Source: Seribacter sp963934295 (GTDB lineage: Bacteria; Verrucomicrobiota; Verrucomicrobiia; Opitutales; Seribacteraceae). Taken from it: a stretch of 64,000 nt of DNA. The stretch lies in assembly GCA_963934295.1 (NCBI GenBank), contig CAWVXY010000004.1, positions 62,001 through 126,000 of the forward strand, written 5' to 3'. Made by a program: the position numbers and the translations under genes. The notes under the pieces are model-generated. The model was not told the origin of the DNA, made no database searches, and saw only the letters and a program-made list of their open reading frames with translations. Shown here one piece after another: positions 29,901-39,600 of the stretch. How positions within the stretch are numbered: position 1 is the first letter of the stretch; each line of letters opens with the position of its first letter.

Positions 29901-30342
29901 GATCCGCTTTTCCATCACCATTGGTGTCTTTTAGAAACAAAACATCATTACTGTTGGCCACATAAACTCCACCATCCCCAGGAAGTACACCGGTAGGGAT
30001 ATGAAGGTCATCTGCAAAAACTGTATGCTTATCCGCAACTCCGTCCCCATTGGTATCTTCCAGTATAACCAATTGGTCGGACTCTTCCTCCCCTGGTTTA
30101 ATATGAGGATAAAGCGGACTTCCTACGACCCATAACCGGCCCATTGAATCCCAATTCATATGGATCGGGTTACGCACCACCGGCTCACTGGCAAAAAGGT
30201 TTATCTTCGCCCCTTTCGGTAAAACAAATGAATCTAACTGAGCCTGAATCGAAGTATCAGGAATTTTGGTCAGACCCCGTTGGCCAAAGGTGAGGGTATA
30301 AAGTGTGAAAAAGAGAAAAAGGGAAAAGGTGGTAATTTTCAT
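26905..30342 (-). CDS. PVC membrane-bound-dehydrogenase-type protein with HEAT repeats and cytochrome c
   Basis: This 1145-residue exported protein (signal to about residue 20, LTFGQ) starts with a beta-propeller with FVLPKGAKINLFASEPVV, NPIHMNWDSMGRLWVVG, EDTNGDGVADKHTVFADDL and MGPDGAIYVADLYNPIIQHGE, the classic PVC dehydrogenase N-terminal pattern. HEAT-like repeats fill about 380-800. A haem motif CVACH stands at 865-869, followed by GGVIGPNLVSIG and a Met in VSLMPVGL. The end, about 1000-1145, is a beta-rich domain. It differs from the tandem pair at 11-17 kb in sequence and length. It is the second gene of a minus-strand cluster, 23 bp after the SGNH gene and 2 bp before the GDPD gene. 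Probable periplasmic oxidoreductase; substrate unknown. Confidence 0.92.
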   Translation of the reverse strand: MKITTFSLFLFFTLYTLTFGQRGLTKIPDTSIQAQLDSFVLPKGAKINLFASEPVVRNPIHMNWDSMGRLWVVGSPLYPHIKPGEEESDQLVILEDTNGDGVADKHTVFADDLHIPTGVLPGDGGVYVANSNDVLFLKDTNGDGKADQREVVLSGFGTEDTHHIVHTFRWGPEGMMWLNQSIYIHTHLDTPYGIRRLLGGGMWHYRPETKRTEVFMKGLVNPWGHAFDEWGQSFMTDGAGGQGINFVYPRSVFVASPGAPRRVQGLNPGQPKLCGLEVLSGSHIPEHWRGALASPDFRGHRIKTYRLSDKGSAFESREYKELLASKHGAFRPIDVKMGPDGAIYVADLYNPIIQHGEVDFRDPRRDHKHGRIWRISFPENPPAPFTKPAEMDSKALAEALLFSEENIVRELATAELRTRDPNIMLSALNSFVRPMSDLHILRKVWATQALNRLDIGWARQLTKSKSHNARAAGLRAIYYDASNKKYKNILSIAEEAVSDPSPHVRLWAVSLLAQLDDPKTVAIALRALEGVEVDDFLDFAVWSICREHRDRWVNEMKTKGKNPFDSLSQLLFASSAIGEPLGADQILDSISKGKMKEDKKVWEVANWIADKGTPAHLQKLLGLSLQTDSVSQQHAYLNAMLTAKKIRKINPSGSLDAVLKFLQSENDTVWSTAVELAGLWKLESARTNLEVILKQTDSKQVRKNASINSLIAMSGEKTRKFFDEQIQNPKVSYPLKSILIKGQMKIQPILAARRAANLLRNLPKGQEPNDLIAAFISNKGATQALTKELENSELPEDVALKGMQLAESAPTRPQALIEALQKSGGLKPMKMSLTKEEMIAMIDRVNSKGNAAKGESVYRRENLQCVACHAIGEVGGVIGPNLVSIGASAPVDYLIESLIEPSKKIKEGYHTNLITLKNGDSYAGGILSETDTEVVIRDLTGKHNRVAKADIGSQIISPVSLMPVGLTTQLREDEFVDLVRFMVELGKEGKFKTTTQRFARKWDVLPVNSPNPGTIHHYGAKMFTQEFDGYEWKPFYAMVGGGIPFEEVPVALNRRGDKYQVLRTQVDVVKKGNHKVRFKGNLGDLNLFLGGKEVEIPAEGNQADLFIDFTKAGKQNLLVVVNGRGTKGHFALEVLSEDLRFINTL

Positions 30343-30365
30343 GAATTAAAATAGTGGTAATTAAA

Positions 30366-31394
30366 TTATCCTTGGGAACCTTTGAGCAATTGACTTCGGA
30401 TCGCTTCAATCTCATTCTCCCGTTCTTCAATAATGGGATCAAATTGAGGAATTTCCTTAGCATTATTCCCCTGTTCATGTTTTCTAAATAAGTACAGATA
30501 GGTTTCATTAGCTGGTCTCCATCGATGAAAAAATAAGCGGTTTTTCTCGATGATACCTTTCCTCAAATTTTCGGTCAGAGTATCCGACTGGATTGCTTCA
30601 TAACCCAGGCCCAGAGCAAGTTGGGAAGCCAGTTCACGGTATCCATGCTTGGTGAAATGGAGCCCGTCATGAGTAAATGCTTTCGATGAAACTTCTTTTT
30701 CCAATTTATCTCCTCCCATTGCCCCGAAAAGATCAACGAAATGAAGGTTCTCTTTCTTCGCAAAAGCTTGTAGAGCGTCCCGAATCTTGGCAAGTCTTCG
30801 ATTATTTTCCAGATGGTCAGGTAGTGGACTCCCTAGGTTTTCGAACGGTGGTGGAGCGACTATAACGATTTCCCGTAAACCATCACCAGCCCCCTTTCTT
30901 ATTTCTCCAAGCATTTTTCCATATCCTTCCAAAAAAACCGCTAAACTCTCATTCCAGCTTCCTGCGGATCGCTTGCTCGCCGTGGATTCGTCCGTCCATG
31001 CCCGACCACTTGACAAAGCGATTTCCGCACCATAATTGAGCAAAACCACGCTGGGCTTCCATTCGTCAATTATTTTCTTTAGCCTATCCCTACCCTCTTT
31101 GGGTTTTCCAAAGTAGGAACGGGCATCATTGAAGACGGTATCCCCACTCCAACCAAGATTTCGAAATTTTAGACCACTTACCTTCGGTCCTGCCCCCAAA
31201 GTCAGAGCACTTTCGAAATATCCATTTAAGCGAGCCCGCTCGATTAAACCGCCACCCACAAAGGCTACACGGTCTCCTGTATGCAAAAGATGAGAAGAGA
31301 CTTTGCCATGATGATCTGCTTGAACAAAAGCGGAGGAAAAAATAAAACTGAAAAAGAGGGATAAAGAGGTGAGGTGGAATGTGAGACTTTTCAT
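30366..31394 (-). CDS. SGNH/GDSL-fold protein lacking the usual block-I Ser
   Basis: This 342-residue exported protein has a signal peptide to about residue 26 (FVQA). The fold is SGNH: RNLGWSGDTVFND, VVLLNYGAEIALS (block III) and DGLHFTKHGYRE, with Asp243 and His246 (block V). At block I, where GDS(L) carries the nucleophile, it reads AFVGGGLIERA, so residue 49 is Gly. Proteins of this kind regularly sit beside PVC propeller dehydrogenases, as here (the next gene starts 23 bp on), with GN-type variants in block I. It is therefore either a non-catalytic binding partner or uses another nucleophile. It is the first gene of the cluster and is divergent from the reductase gene. Confidence 0.88.
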   Translation of the reverse strand: MKSLTFHLTSLSLFFSFIFSSAFVQADHHGKVSSHLLHTGDRVAFVGGGLIERARLNGYFESALTLGAGPKVSGLKFRNLGWSGDTVFNDARSYFGKPKEGRDRLKKIIDEWKPSVVLLNYGAEIALSSGRAWTDESTASKRSAGSWNESLAVFLEGYGKMLGEIRKGAGDGLREIVIVAPPPFENLGSPLPDHLENNRRLAKIRDALQAFAKKENLHFVDLFGAMGGDKLEKEVSSKAFTHDGLHFTKHGYRELASQLALGLGYEAIQSDTLTENLRKGIIEKNRLFFHRWRPANETYLYLFRKHEQGNNAKEIPQFDPIIEERENEIEAIRSQLLKGSQG

Positions 31395-31502
31395 GGGCTA
31401 TATATATAGTCATTATTTCTTTTCTTACGAAAAAAGACAAAGTTCTTTTTACAATCGAATGCAATAGGCTGAGCCCAAAAACACTCTTTTTATACAAAAT
31501 AC

Positions 31503-31520
31503 TTGATACAATTGTATAAT
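31503..31520 (+). promoter_or_regulatory. palindrome overlapping a TATAAT box before the reductase gene
   Basis: ATACAATTGTAT (31506-31517) is a perfect 12-bp palindrome and overlaps TATAAT at 31515-31520, an exact -10 consensus 26 bases before the ATG at 31547. No good -35 hexamer sits at the usual distance. The arrangement is that of an operator placed over a promoter; some Old Yellow Enzyme genes are controlled by TetR- or MarR-type repressors. No regulator gene is nearby. Confidence 0.4.
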
Positions 31521-31546
31521 TTGAAACTTTTGTTTAAATACTTCTA

Positions 31547-32635
31547 ATGACTAAACAACTTTTAACACCCACCCAAATTGGGGATCTACCATTAAAGAAC
31601 CGAGTTATCCTTGCACCGATGACACGAACACGAGCTACACCGGATGGTTGTCCAACAGAATTAATGGCAGAGTATTACGGACAGCGTGCATCAGCCGGAT
31701 TGGTTATTGCTGAAGCAACAGGGGTAGATAGTAGTGCAATAGCCTGGATGAATATGCCGGGCATTTATAATGATGAGCATGTCGAAGGCTGGAAAAAAAC
31801 GACCGAGGCAGTACACAAAAAAGATGGTAAAATATTTTTGCAACTCTGGCATCCAGGTCGGGCCACTCACAGTCTTTTGATTAATGGCCAGCAACCCGTA
31901 GCCCCCTCCGCTATTCGTTTGGAAAATAATGAAACACACACTCCGGATGGCAGCAAACCCTATGAAGTTCCCAGAGCCCTTGAGCTTGAAGAAATACCGC
32001 AAATTATTGCGATGTTTACAAAAGGAGCAGAACTTGCAAAGGCTGCCGGTTTCGACGGTATCGAAATACACTCGGCCAACGGATATATCCTCGATCAATT
32101 TCTACAGTCCAAAACAAACCATCGAACGGATGAATATGGCGGAAGTATGAAAAACCGTTATCGATTACTTGATGAAGTCGTTCAGGCAGTCGGAGAAGTT
32201 TTTCCCTTCAACCGGATAGGCGTCCGCCTGTCACCCAATGGAATATTTGATGATATGGGTTCTCCGGATTATCGAGAACAGTTCACTCACGCGGCCAAAC
32301 AACTCAATCAATATGGATTATCTTACTTACATGTTATGGATGGTCTTGCTTTTGGCTTTCATGAGCTTGGTGAACCCATGACCCTCGAGGAATTCCGTGC
32401 GGTTTTTAAAGGACCGATCATGGGTAATTGTGGATACACCGAAGAGACTGCTGAAAAAGCCATATCCGAAGGTCACGCAGATATGATTGCCTTTGGGCGT
32501 CCATTCATCAGCAACCCAGACTTAGTAGAACGACTCGCTGCCGGTGCCCCCCTTGCTGAAGAGGCAGATCCTTCGACTTGGTATAGTTCCTCGACTGCTG
32601 AAGGGTATACCGACTTTCCATTCAACGCTCAGTAA
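31547..32635 (+). CDS. Old Yellow Enzyme family alkene reductase (NemA-like)
   Basis: This 362-residue cytoplasmic FMN enzyme has no signal peptide. Family marks are LKNRVILAPMTRTRA at the N-terminus, the FMN/substrate-site LQLWHPGRATH, IEIHSANGYILDQFLQS with the catalytic His/Asn pair, RTDEYGGSMKNRYRLLDEV, and ADMIAFGRPFISNPDL near the end. It reduces electrophilic C=C bonds (N-ethylmaleimide, enones, nitro-esters) with NAD(P)H, usually as a detoxification step. The ADP-ribosylglycohydrolase-like gene follows after 24 bp in the same direction, so they are probably co-transcribed. A palindrome over its -10 box suggests repression. Confidence 0.93.
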   Translation: MTKQLLTPTQIGDLPLKNRVILAPMTRTRATPDGCPTELMAEYYGQRASAGLVIAEATGVDSSAIAWMNMPGIYNDEHVEGWKKTTEAVHKKDGKIFLQLWHPGRATHSLLINGQQPVAPSAIRLENNETHTPDGSKPYEVPRALELEEIPQIIAMFTKGAELAKAAGFDGIEIHSANGYILDQFLQSKTNHRTDEYGGSMKNRYRLLDEVVQAVGEVFPFNRIGVRLSPNGIFDDMGSPDYREQFTHAAKQLNQYGLSYLHVMDGLAFGFHELGEPMTLEEFRAVFKGPIMGNCGYTEETAEKAISEGHADMIAFGRPFISNPDLVERLAAGAPLAEEADPSTWYSSSTAEGYTDFPFNAQ

Positions 32636-32659
32636 AACAAAAATTTCAAATCATCCTAT

Positions 32660-33538
32660 ATGAACGATCTAACAAATAAGCAATCAGGACTTCTCTTTGG
32701 TTCCTACTCTGCAGACGCCCTTTCTCTGGGTGTGCATTGGATTTATGACACAAACGAATTGGCACAAAAACATGGTAGAGTAAGCGAATACAAAGCTCCA
32801 GGAGCAGATTCATACCATCCCCACAAGCAGGCGGGTGACCAAGGGCATGTGGGGGATCAGTCTTTATGCCTGTTACAATTTCTGGTGCGAGAAAAAAAAT
32901 GGAGTCCTTCTGGTTTTATGAATGACTGGCTGGGGATGTGGCCCGAATACAATGACTACATAGACGGTGCGACAAAATCTACTTTGGCCAACCTTCAAAA
33001 CCAAGCAGACAATACTCAAGTCGGAAGTGATTCGGTGGAAATTGCGGGTCCCGCCAGAATTGCCCCGCTTGTTTGCCATCTTGCAAACTCCACTGAAGAA
33101 GAAGTTGTGCGGGCGTCTATTGAACAAACCATTCTCACCCATCGTTCTCCAGAGGCCGAAGAATCCGCAACCTTTTTCGCTAAAGCTGGCTATCGACTCA
33201 TGCATGGAGCCAACTTGGTCGATACACTTAATGAAACGGCACCGGCATGGGCACTTCAAAAGGCAAACGCTGTTGTTTCAGAAAATGCCGTAGATGCAAT
33301 CGGTAAACTTGGACCCGCCTGTTCCATTTCATCCGCCCTTCCTTCCGTTCTTTACCTTGCCCTAAAATATGGAGATGATATCGAAACAGCATTTATTGAA
33401 AATGCCATGGCAGGAGGAGACAATTGTGCCCGCGGCCTTGCACTTGGTATGTTGCTGGGTGCCGCCAACGGATTTTCTTCAATCCCAGAACGATGGGTCA
33501 ATGAATTAAACGCGTACGATCTGCTGAGAGAATTCTAA
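32660..33538 (+). CDS. ADP-ribosylglycohydrolase-fold protein
   Basis: This 292-residue cytoplasmic protein is all-helical and of DraG type. The N-terminal motif is GLLFGSYSADALSLGVHWIYD, where the family has G-x-x-x-G-D-A. The C-terminal motif is AGGDNCARGLALGMLLGA, where classical members read GGDTDT to supply metal-binding Asp and Thr residues. With Asn-Cys in that position, the two-metal centre is probably changed, so ADP-ribose removal is not assured. It is the second gene after an Old Yellow Enzyme reductase, a pairing I do not know from characterised pathways. It converges with the macroglobulin gene across 96 bp. Confidence 0.85.
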   Translation: MNDLTNKQSGLLFGSYSADALSLGVHWIYDTNELAQKHGRVSEYKAPGADSYHPHKQAGDQGHVGDQSLCLLQFLVREKKWSPSGFMNDWLGMWPEYNDYIDGATKSTLANLQNQADNTQVGSDSVEIAGPARIAPLVCHLANSTEEEVVRASIEQTILTHRSPEAEESATFFAKAGYRLMHGANLVDTLNETAPAWALQKANAVVSENAVDAIGKLGPACSISSALPSVLYLALKYGDDIETAFIENAMAGGDNCARGLALGMLLGAANGFSSIPERWVNELNAYDLLREF

Positions 33539-33634
33539 CAGGTTTAATTTACTAAGACCTTATGAAGACCCTATGATGTATAATCAAGATGGCATCAGGT
33601 TACCTACTCGCATAAATTACAAAACGAACTGCCC

Positions 33635-36600
33635 CTATTCGACGACCAAGCTTATGCTTTGCGAATGACTATTGAACTCGGGGGCGTACATACATTGCAC
33701 ATTGGTCATACCGGTCTGATATTCTCCGCGGTGCTGAACACGGACGGAATATTCGAATACATAGGTACCCTTGGGCAGATAATCCAAGTAGAAATGGGAT
33801 GCGGTGTCACGGGTGGACTGGTAATAGCTCAGACCGTCCTGATATTTGTAAGTGGATAGAACATTGACCGGTTCGGTTCCGCTTCCGCGATGGTCCTTCA
33901 TGTGAACATATTCCATGTCCCGGTCGGTACGCAGTTCGATCCGTACGACCAGTTCATCTCCCACTTTTACGGGACCCCGAACCGGTGAGATAACCGGACC
34001 CTTTTTCGTATACTCCTTACTATAGAGAGTCTTTTTGATCTTCAAGGGCGTACCCTCGTGTGGGGTTATTTTGGAGATATCCTCCATGTACTGCCAATGC
34101 ACGCTTCCCCAGGCAACTCCTTCGTCCACCTTGGTCACGGTGACTTTTCCGAAATCGGGCTTGATCTCCGGACCGACGAATCGCTTCTCGTAGTATCCGG
34201 TTCCTGCCTCCACATTCTCGGGTTTGATCGGAGCCCTGTCGGCAAGGGATACTTTTACCAGTTCGTCCGAGGCAAGCAGATCACTCCCTCTAAGCACGAG
34301 GGCATAGACCGCATCGGCAGTCGCCTTGGTGGTCTTCCAGTCCTGAGTCTGCTTTTGCTTAAGCAACCAGACCTTACATTCCTCGACCGACTTCTGATCG
34401 TTCATAATCTCATCAAAAGCTTCAATCATCACCGCCTGGGTCTCGATGGGGGCACGATGCCACCACCAGGATAATTCCTCATCCTTCCAGAACATCCCCA
34501 TTTCATCGTCACTGACCGAACGCTCCTTGAGTGAGCGGACAATGGCCATTGGCGTATCCTTGTCTTTACCAAACCGATGAAGAGCGAGAGCCACATGTCC
34601 CTGCGACTGACGATTGCCGAGTTTGAGCCAGTATTCCCGGGCCTGCCCGAGGAAATAGTTTACCGCTTCCTGGGCATTGGGGTTGATCTTCTGCTGATCG
34701 AGGAAGAAACTGCGCCCGTACAAATAGAGAGCAATGGTGGAGGACAAGTGATTGTTCTCTTTCTTTCCATTTTTGAGAATACTTCGGTAGGTCTTGTTAA
34801 TCCAATTGTCCAGACGGTTAAGCGACTTGATGGCAAGAGAAGGATCGACATCCACCCCGAGATGACCCAACCGGCCAAATCCGGTGGTGATGTAAAGGGT
34901 GATGTAGTCATTCCCCCTGCCTCCCGGGAACCAGGGCCAGGCTCCGTCAGACAGCTGCATTTGCTTGAGCTTCTGGAAAGTCCGGCGTTTTTCGTCATTG
35001 AGACGGTTGTCGTCAAAGAGAATGCCCACATTACGGCGGGCTTCACTCTCGCTTTTGGCTTGGCGTACCCATGGAGTCTCCATCAGTGCGACGGACTTCA
35101 GGTCCTCGTTCTTTTCCAAGGGACTGTCCAATGTCTTCGTTCCCTTCCACTGATCGAATATGCGACGAATCTTGGGATCAGAATGGGCGATCTCACGGGC
35201 CAGAGAATTTGCATAGAGCCGGTTAAAGGTTTGCTCGGAACACTCATGGGGAAATTCCATCAGATAAGGCAGGGCCATGACCGCATACCAGGAAGGATTG
35301 GAAACCATCTGAACGGTAAAGTTCTTATGTTTGATGGTGTCGGAATTGCCCGAAGCCATCAGTTTCTCAAAGTTAAACTTCTTGGTTTGGGCTCCCCGAA
35401 TGGGCAAAGGCATCGATTCGGTCACAAAGATCCGTCTGGAAAGAACGGGCAGGTATCCCTCTTCCCCATCGGAAATCTTACCGGTTCCCCCCACTGCTTT
35501 GTAGGTGATCACTCCCAGATCATCAGGAACGGATATCTTCCACGAATAAGTACGGGACTGCTTGGCCGGTATCTCGAAATTCAAATCGGTCACTTTATTG
35601 CCGAGTTTCCCGTCCACACTTTGGTTAGTTCGGGCATCATGGAAGGTCAGACGGACTGTTCCCTTTTGGATGGTCGGTGACTGGTTTGAGACCTTGACCG
35701 TAAACTCGATCTTATCTCCCTCACGCAGAAAGCGCGGCGGGTTGGGTTGGACCATAATATCCTTGGCCGTGACCATACTATCGCTGAGGAAACCCGAGCG
35801 CATTTCCTTATCATGAGCAAATCCGAGAAACTTCCACTTGGTGAGGGCTTCCGGCATGGTAAACTCCATACGCACGATTCCATCCTTGTCAGATATGAGT
35901 TTGGGAAAGAAAAATGCGGTCTCGTTAAGGTTTTTTCGAGCACTTACCTTCGAAAGGTCAATTCCACCCGCACGGGGCCCTGCTCCTGAACCACCGGAAG
36001 AGTTAAATGATAGTGATGCTTCTCTCATGTCCATCGCAAAATCAGCAGATTCATCAAGAGAACCTAATGAGAGTGAAGCATCTACATGGTAAGGTATGGT
36101 ATCTGCACTCTTTTGTCTCCTCATTAGCTGTGCCGAATGAGCCTGAGCCGAGGAGAATGCGTATGCCCCCGTTGATGTCATTAACCTTTCCTTTCCGGAA
36201 TTACGTACAGGGCCACGGCCAGAAGTATATCCGTAAGATGAAAGGTTGTAGTAACCCCATAGAGATCCAACCATTTCAGGGTGCCAACTGCGGTGTGACC
36301 ATTTGATGCTTTCGTGCTTTCTCTTCCATCCTCCGTGTAAGGTGCGTAAATTCAAGGATGAGTTTTCAAAGCGAGAGTTAAGGTTGGAATGTTCACGTCG
36401 AAACAGATTGGAGAATGTCTTTTGCCAATCGTGAGGTTGGTAAGCATCCAGAGATTCGTCATAAAGGGTGGCCACCATTTCTGCCACCGCTTTTCTGGCA
36501 TCTGGACCCGTGATCACCGCCGTCCAGGTCTCTTTAGCTGCCGGCTCAAGTTTGGAAGTGAAGCGTTCCCACTTCACCTCCAGGTCTTTATTTGTCCAGG

Positions 36601-39600
36601 GAACCTCAACCTGCCTAGTCGTAAGGTAGGCCCGGTTTTCACGAACATAAGTGACACGAAGGGTAAAGCCCCCACGCATTGCCTCGCTGACTTTCTGTTC
36701 GATTTTTGCCTGGGTTTTCTTGCCATCGGTCCAATAGGATTGAAGGACTTTGTTCCGGTGAACGATCTCCACGAAGGCACGTCCTTTGCGGTAACCAGTC
36801 CCCCAAAAGGCATTGAACGAATCCCCGGGCTCAACCCGCCAGGTGCGTGCGGCCACATGATTGGGAATCTTTACGCCAAAGCGTTTGGCTTTGGGATTGA
36901 GAACGAGAATGGGCAGAAGCGCTTTGACTTCCTTTCCAAAACGGTCCCTCGTCTCCAAGACTGCACGGTAAGCACCCTCCTCCAATGTAAAGGATAATTC
37001 CTTATTCCCATCCCCATCAGTAGTGAATTTCTGGGTGGCAACCACTTCACCCAGTTCCCAGGAACTGGTATTGGAAAGATCGGGCTCAGGTTTGTAACCG
37101 CCACCCAGTCCACCCCGGTGGAATGTGGGGTACAATGGCTCACCAAGGCTGGCTCTTTGGACCTTCTTGGGTTCCTTGAGCCGATGAATCTTTAGGGATC
37201 CATTGGCAATTCGTCCGTCTCCGTCGAGTGAGGTGGTCTTGAGGGAAACCTTCACCGGCTTGGCCGCGGTTTGCCAATCCTCTGCCGAAAGGGATGCCTG
37301 CAGGGCAACAAATCCAACATTCACACTAGTCTCCCCCGTACGGGTTTCACCGGTAGCATCCACCACATCCGCATATATGGTGTAGTTGAAAGTGGGTTCG
37401 TCTTTCTCCAGAACCCCGGGATCCGGTTTGGCGGCAAACTCGACCTCAAAGGAGCCGTCCGCTCCGGTACGGGCAGTGCCCTGTGCAATCTCTTCGGGGG
37501 CTATAACCGTCAGAGGTCTCCACCAGTACTGCCAGCGCAACCAGGGCGGAAAGCGAACCTGCCTGACCACGCGATACCTGACCTGTGCATCATTGATTGC
37601 CGCTCCGGTGTAAGCCATGGCCGAACCACGGACCTTCACTTTACGGTTTAGCACAGCCGGCTCCGCCGGGGCGTCCACGGTAACCTGAAACTTGGGCCGC
37701 TTATACTCCTCCACATTAAAATAACCCGACCCCCTTGGAGAGTTGGAACCTTCAACCTGAAGGTGCATCCTGCCCATGAGACGGTCACGCGGTGAAGTGA
37801 AGCTACCTTCGAAGGATCCATAGTCATTTGTTCGGTGCTTGGCCCGGGCAATCTCCTGATTATTAGAATCACGAAAAACCACCGTCAGGTCACAATTGGG
37901 GATTACCTTGTAATTATCTTTATCCTGATCGATATGATAGGACACCCCCTTATAGCGAATGGTTTGACCGGGTCGGTAAAGGCTCCGGTCGGTAAAGAAA
38001 ACCGAGCGTTCATTTGGCCTGGAGCGATTGTTAATTTTTATAACATAAAAAAAATCGGTCGATGCCAGTGTTTGACCCTGATAAGAGACAAGAGTTCTAA
38101 TCCTTGCTTGATCCTGCTTGATGCTGAATAGACCGTTGGCATCGGTCCTCACTGTCTCAAGGTCAATTTTACGACTATTCTCACGCTTCCACGAACGAAC
38201 CTTTGCGCCTTGGATCGGTTCGCCACTGATTGCGTTCAATACAAAACCTTCCAAATTGCCCGAACGTCGTTGTGTACGCGTGACCACAGATAAGTCACTC
38301 ACCCAGAAACTTGAGTAACTAACTTCATTTTCCTGTTCCTTAAATTCAGGATCATAGCTGGCAAAAAGAAAATAGGATCCGGGCTTCAAATCCTTAGGCG
38401 GGGTGATTTTTTCGACTCTTTCCTTAAAATCTTTGGTCGGTGGAAGATCCACGGACCATTCCTTTACCGGTTTCTTCGCTAACCACTGCTTCCTTTCATT
38501 GGAAGGAATATATTCCGAATGACGATTCGACTCCCTCATGTAAGTCACCCAGTCATAGGAAACCACCCGAAAATAAGCCTTAGTCAGATTTCGGTAACGC
38601 AATTGGATCTTCGGGAACGGAGCATTCCACACCCGCTCGGTTTTAACTAATGAGGACTTGGCCTCGATTTGGTTAATGAGGTTCCTGCATTCCTTGGCTC
38701 CCACGCTTTCAGGAAAAACCGAGATCCCACGCTTAGCCATTTTATGGGCTTCCACAAGCTCGCCTTCGCCCCGCAGAACATTGGCATGTCGGTACATCGC
38801 ACGGGCAGACATCTCGTGTTCGGCCCACTTCTGGGTGAAGCGCTTAAGTGCTGCCTTGTATCGGGCGTTTTTCTCCTCTCCAAAAGATTGATTGTACCCA
38901 TAACGCAAACGGAGAAGGTCGGCCTCAATGAATGCATCCTGGTTTTCCCCATTCTTATGAAAATTCAATAGGTCCTGATAAAGTTTGATCGCTCTGATCT
39001 TGGGCGATTCATCGTCTTCCGAATCGATTTCCCAGCCCATAAAATCCTTGGCTGATGCGAAAATCGGGCTATCGGCGGAAAGAACGAAGGAATCCTGTGC
39101 TTTGGATCCAGCTTGCTCGCCCGCGGAATAAAAGCGTAAGGCATCATGCACCACAAAATCATAAAGGGTCGGACGGTAGCTCTCGGGCACATTCCCCTTA
39201 TTTAAAAGGAAGTCATAGTCGCCAATAGCTTCCTTCTTCAGAACTTCATGATAGGACAGAGTCTTTTGGAACTGCTTATCGATCTCTGCTAGGATCCGGG
39301 GCAAGTCCCAGGTGGTGATGTCTTCTCCCGGAGCCTCAGTCGTCCGTGTCCTTTGTGCAAAACGCCAACGGTTTTGCTGAAAGTACTGCCAATACCAGTT
39401 GGAAAGAACGGCTCGCATCATCGGCTTGAGTGCCTCGGGTGCCTTGGTGATCTCATCTTCCAACCGGGCAATCTTTTCCTCGGCCTTATTCCCCTGGATG
39501 GCTCCCTCCAAATTGATCTTCTGGCCAATTGCCCGTATGGCCACGGCATGAGCCCCATCCTTCAGAGCCTGTTTGATCAGGGGATCAATTTTCTCGATAG

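Noticed and set aside
31398..31409. CTATATATATAG palindrome three bases before the SGNH start codon.
   Set aside because: Simple AT repeat, self-complementary by composition; no sign of conservation or function.
34577..35680. Long plus-strand open frame (367 codons) opposite the macroglobulin gene.
   Set aside because: It lies wholly antisense to a clearly coding frame and its translation shows no motif; it reflects the GC-richer codon use of that gene.
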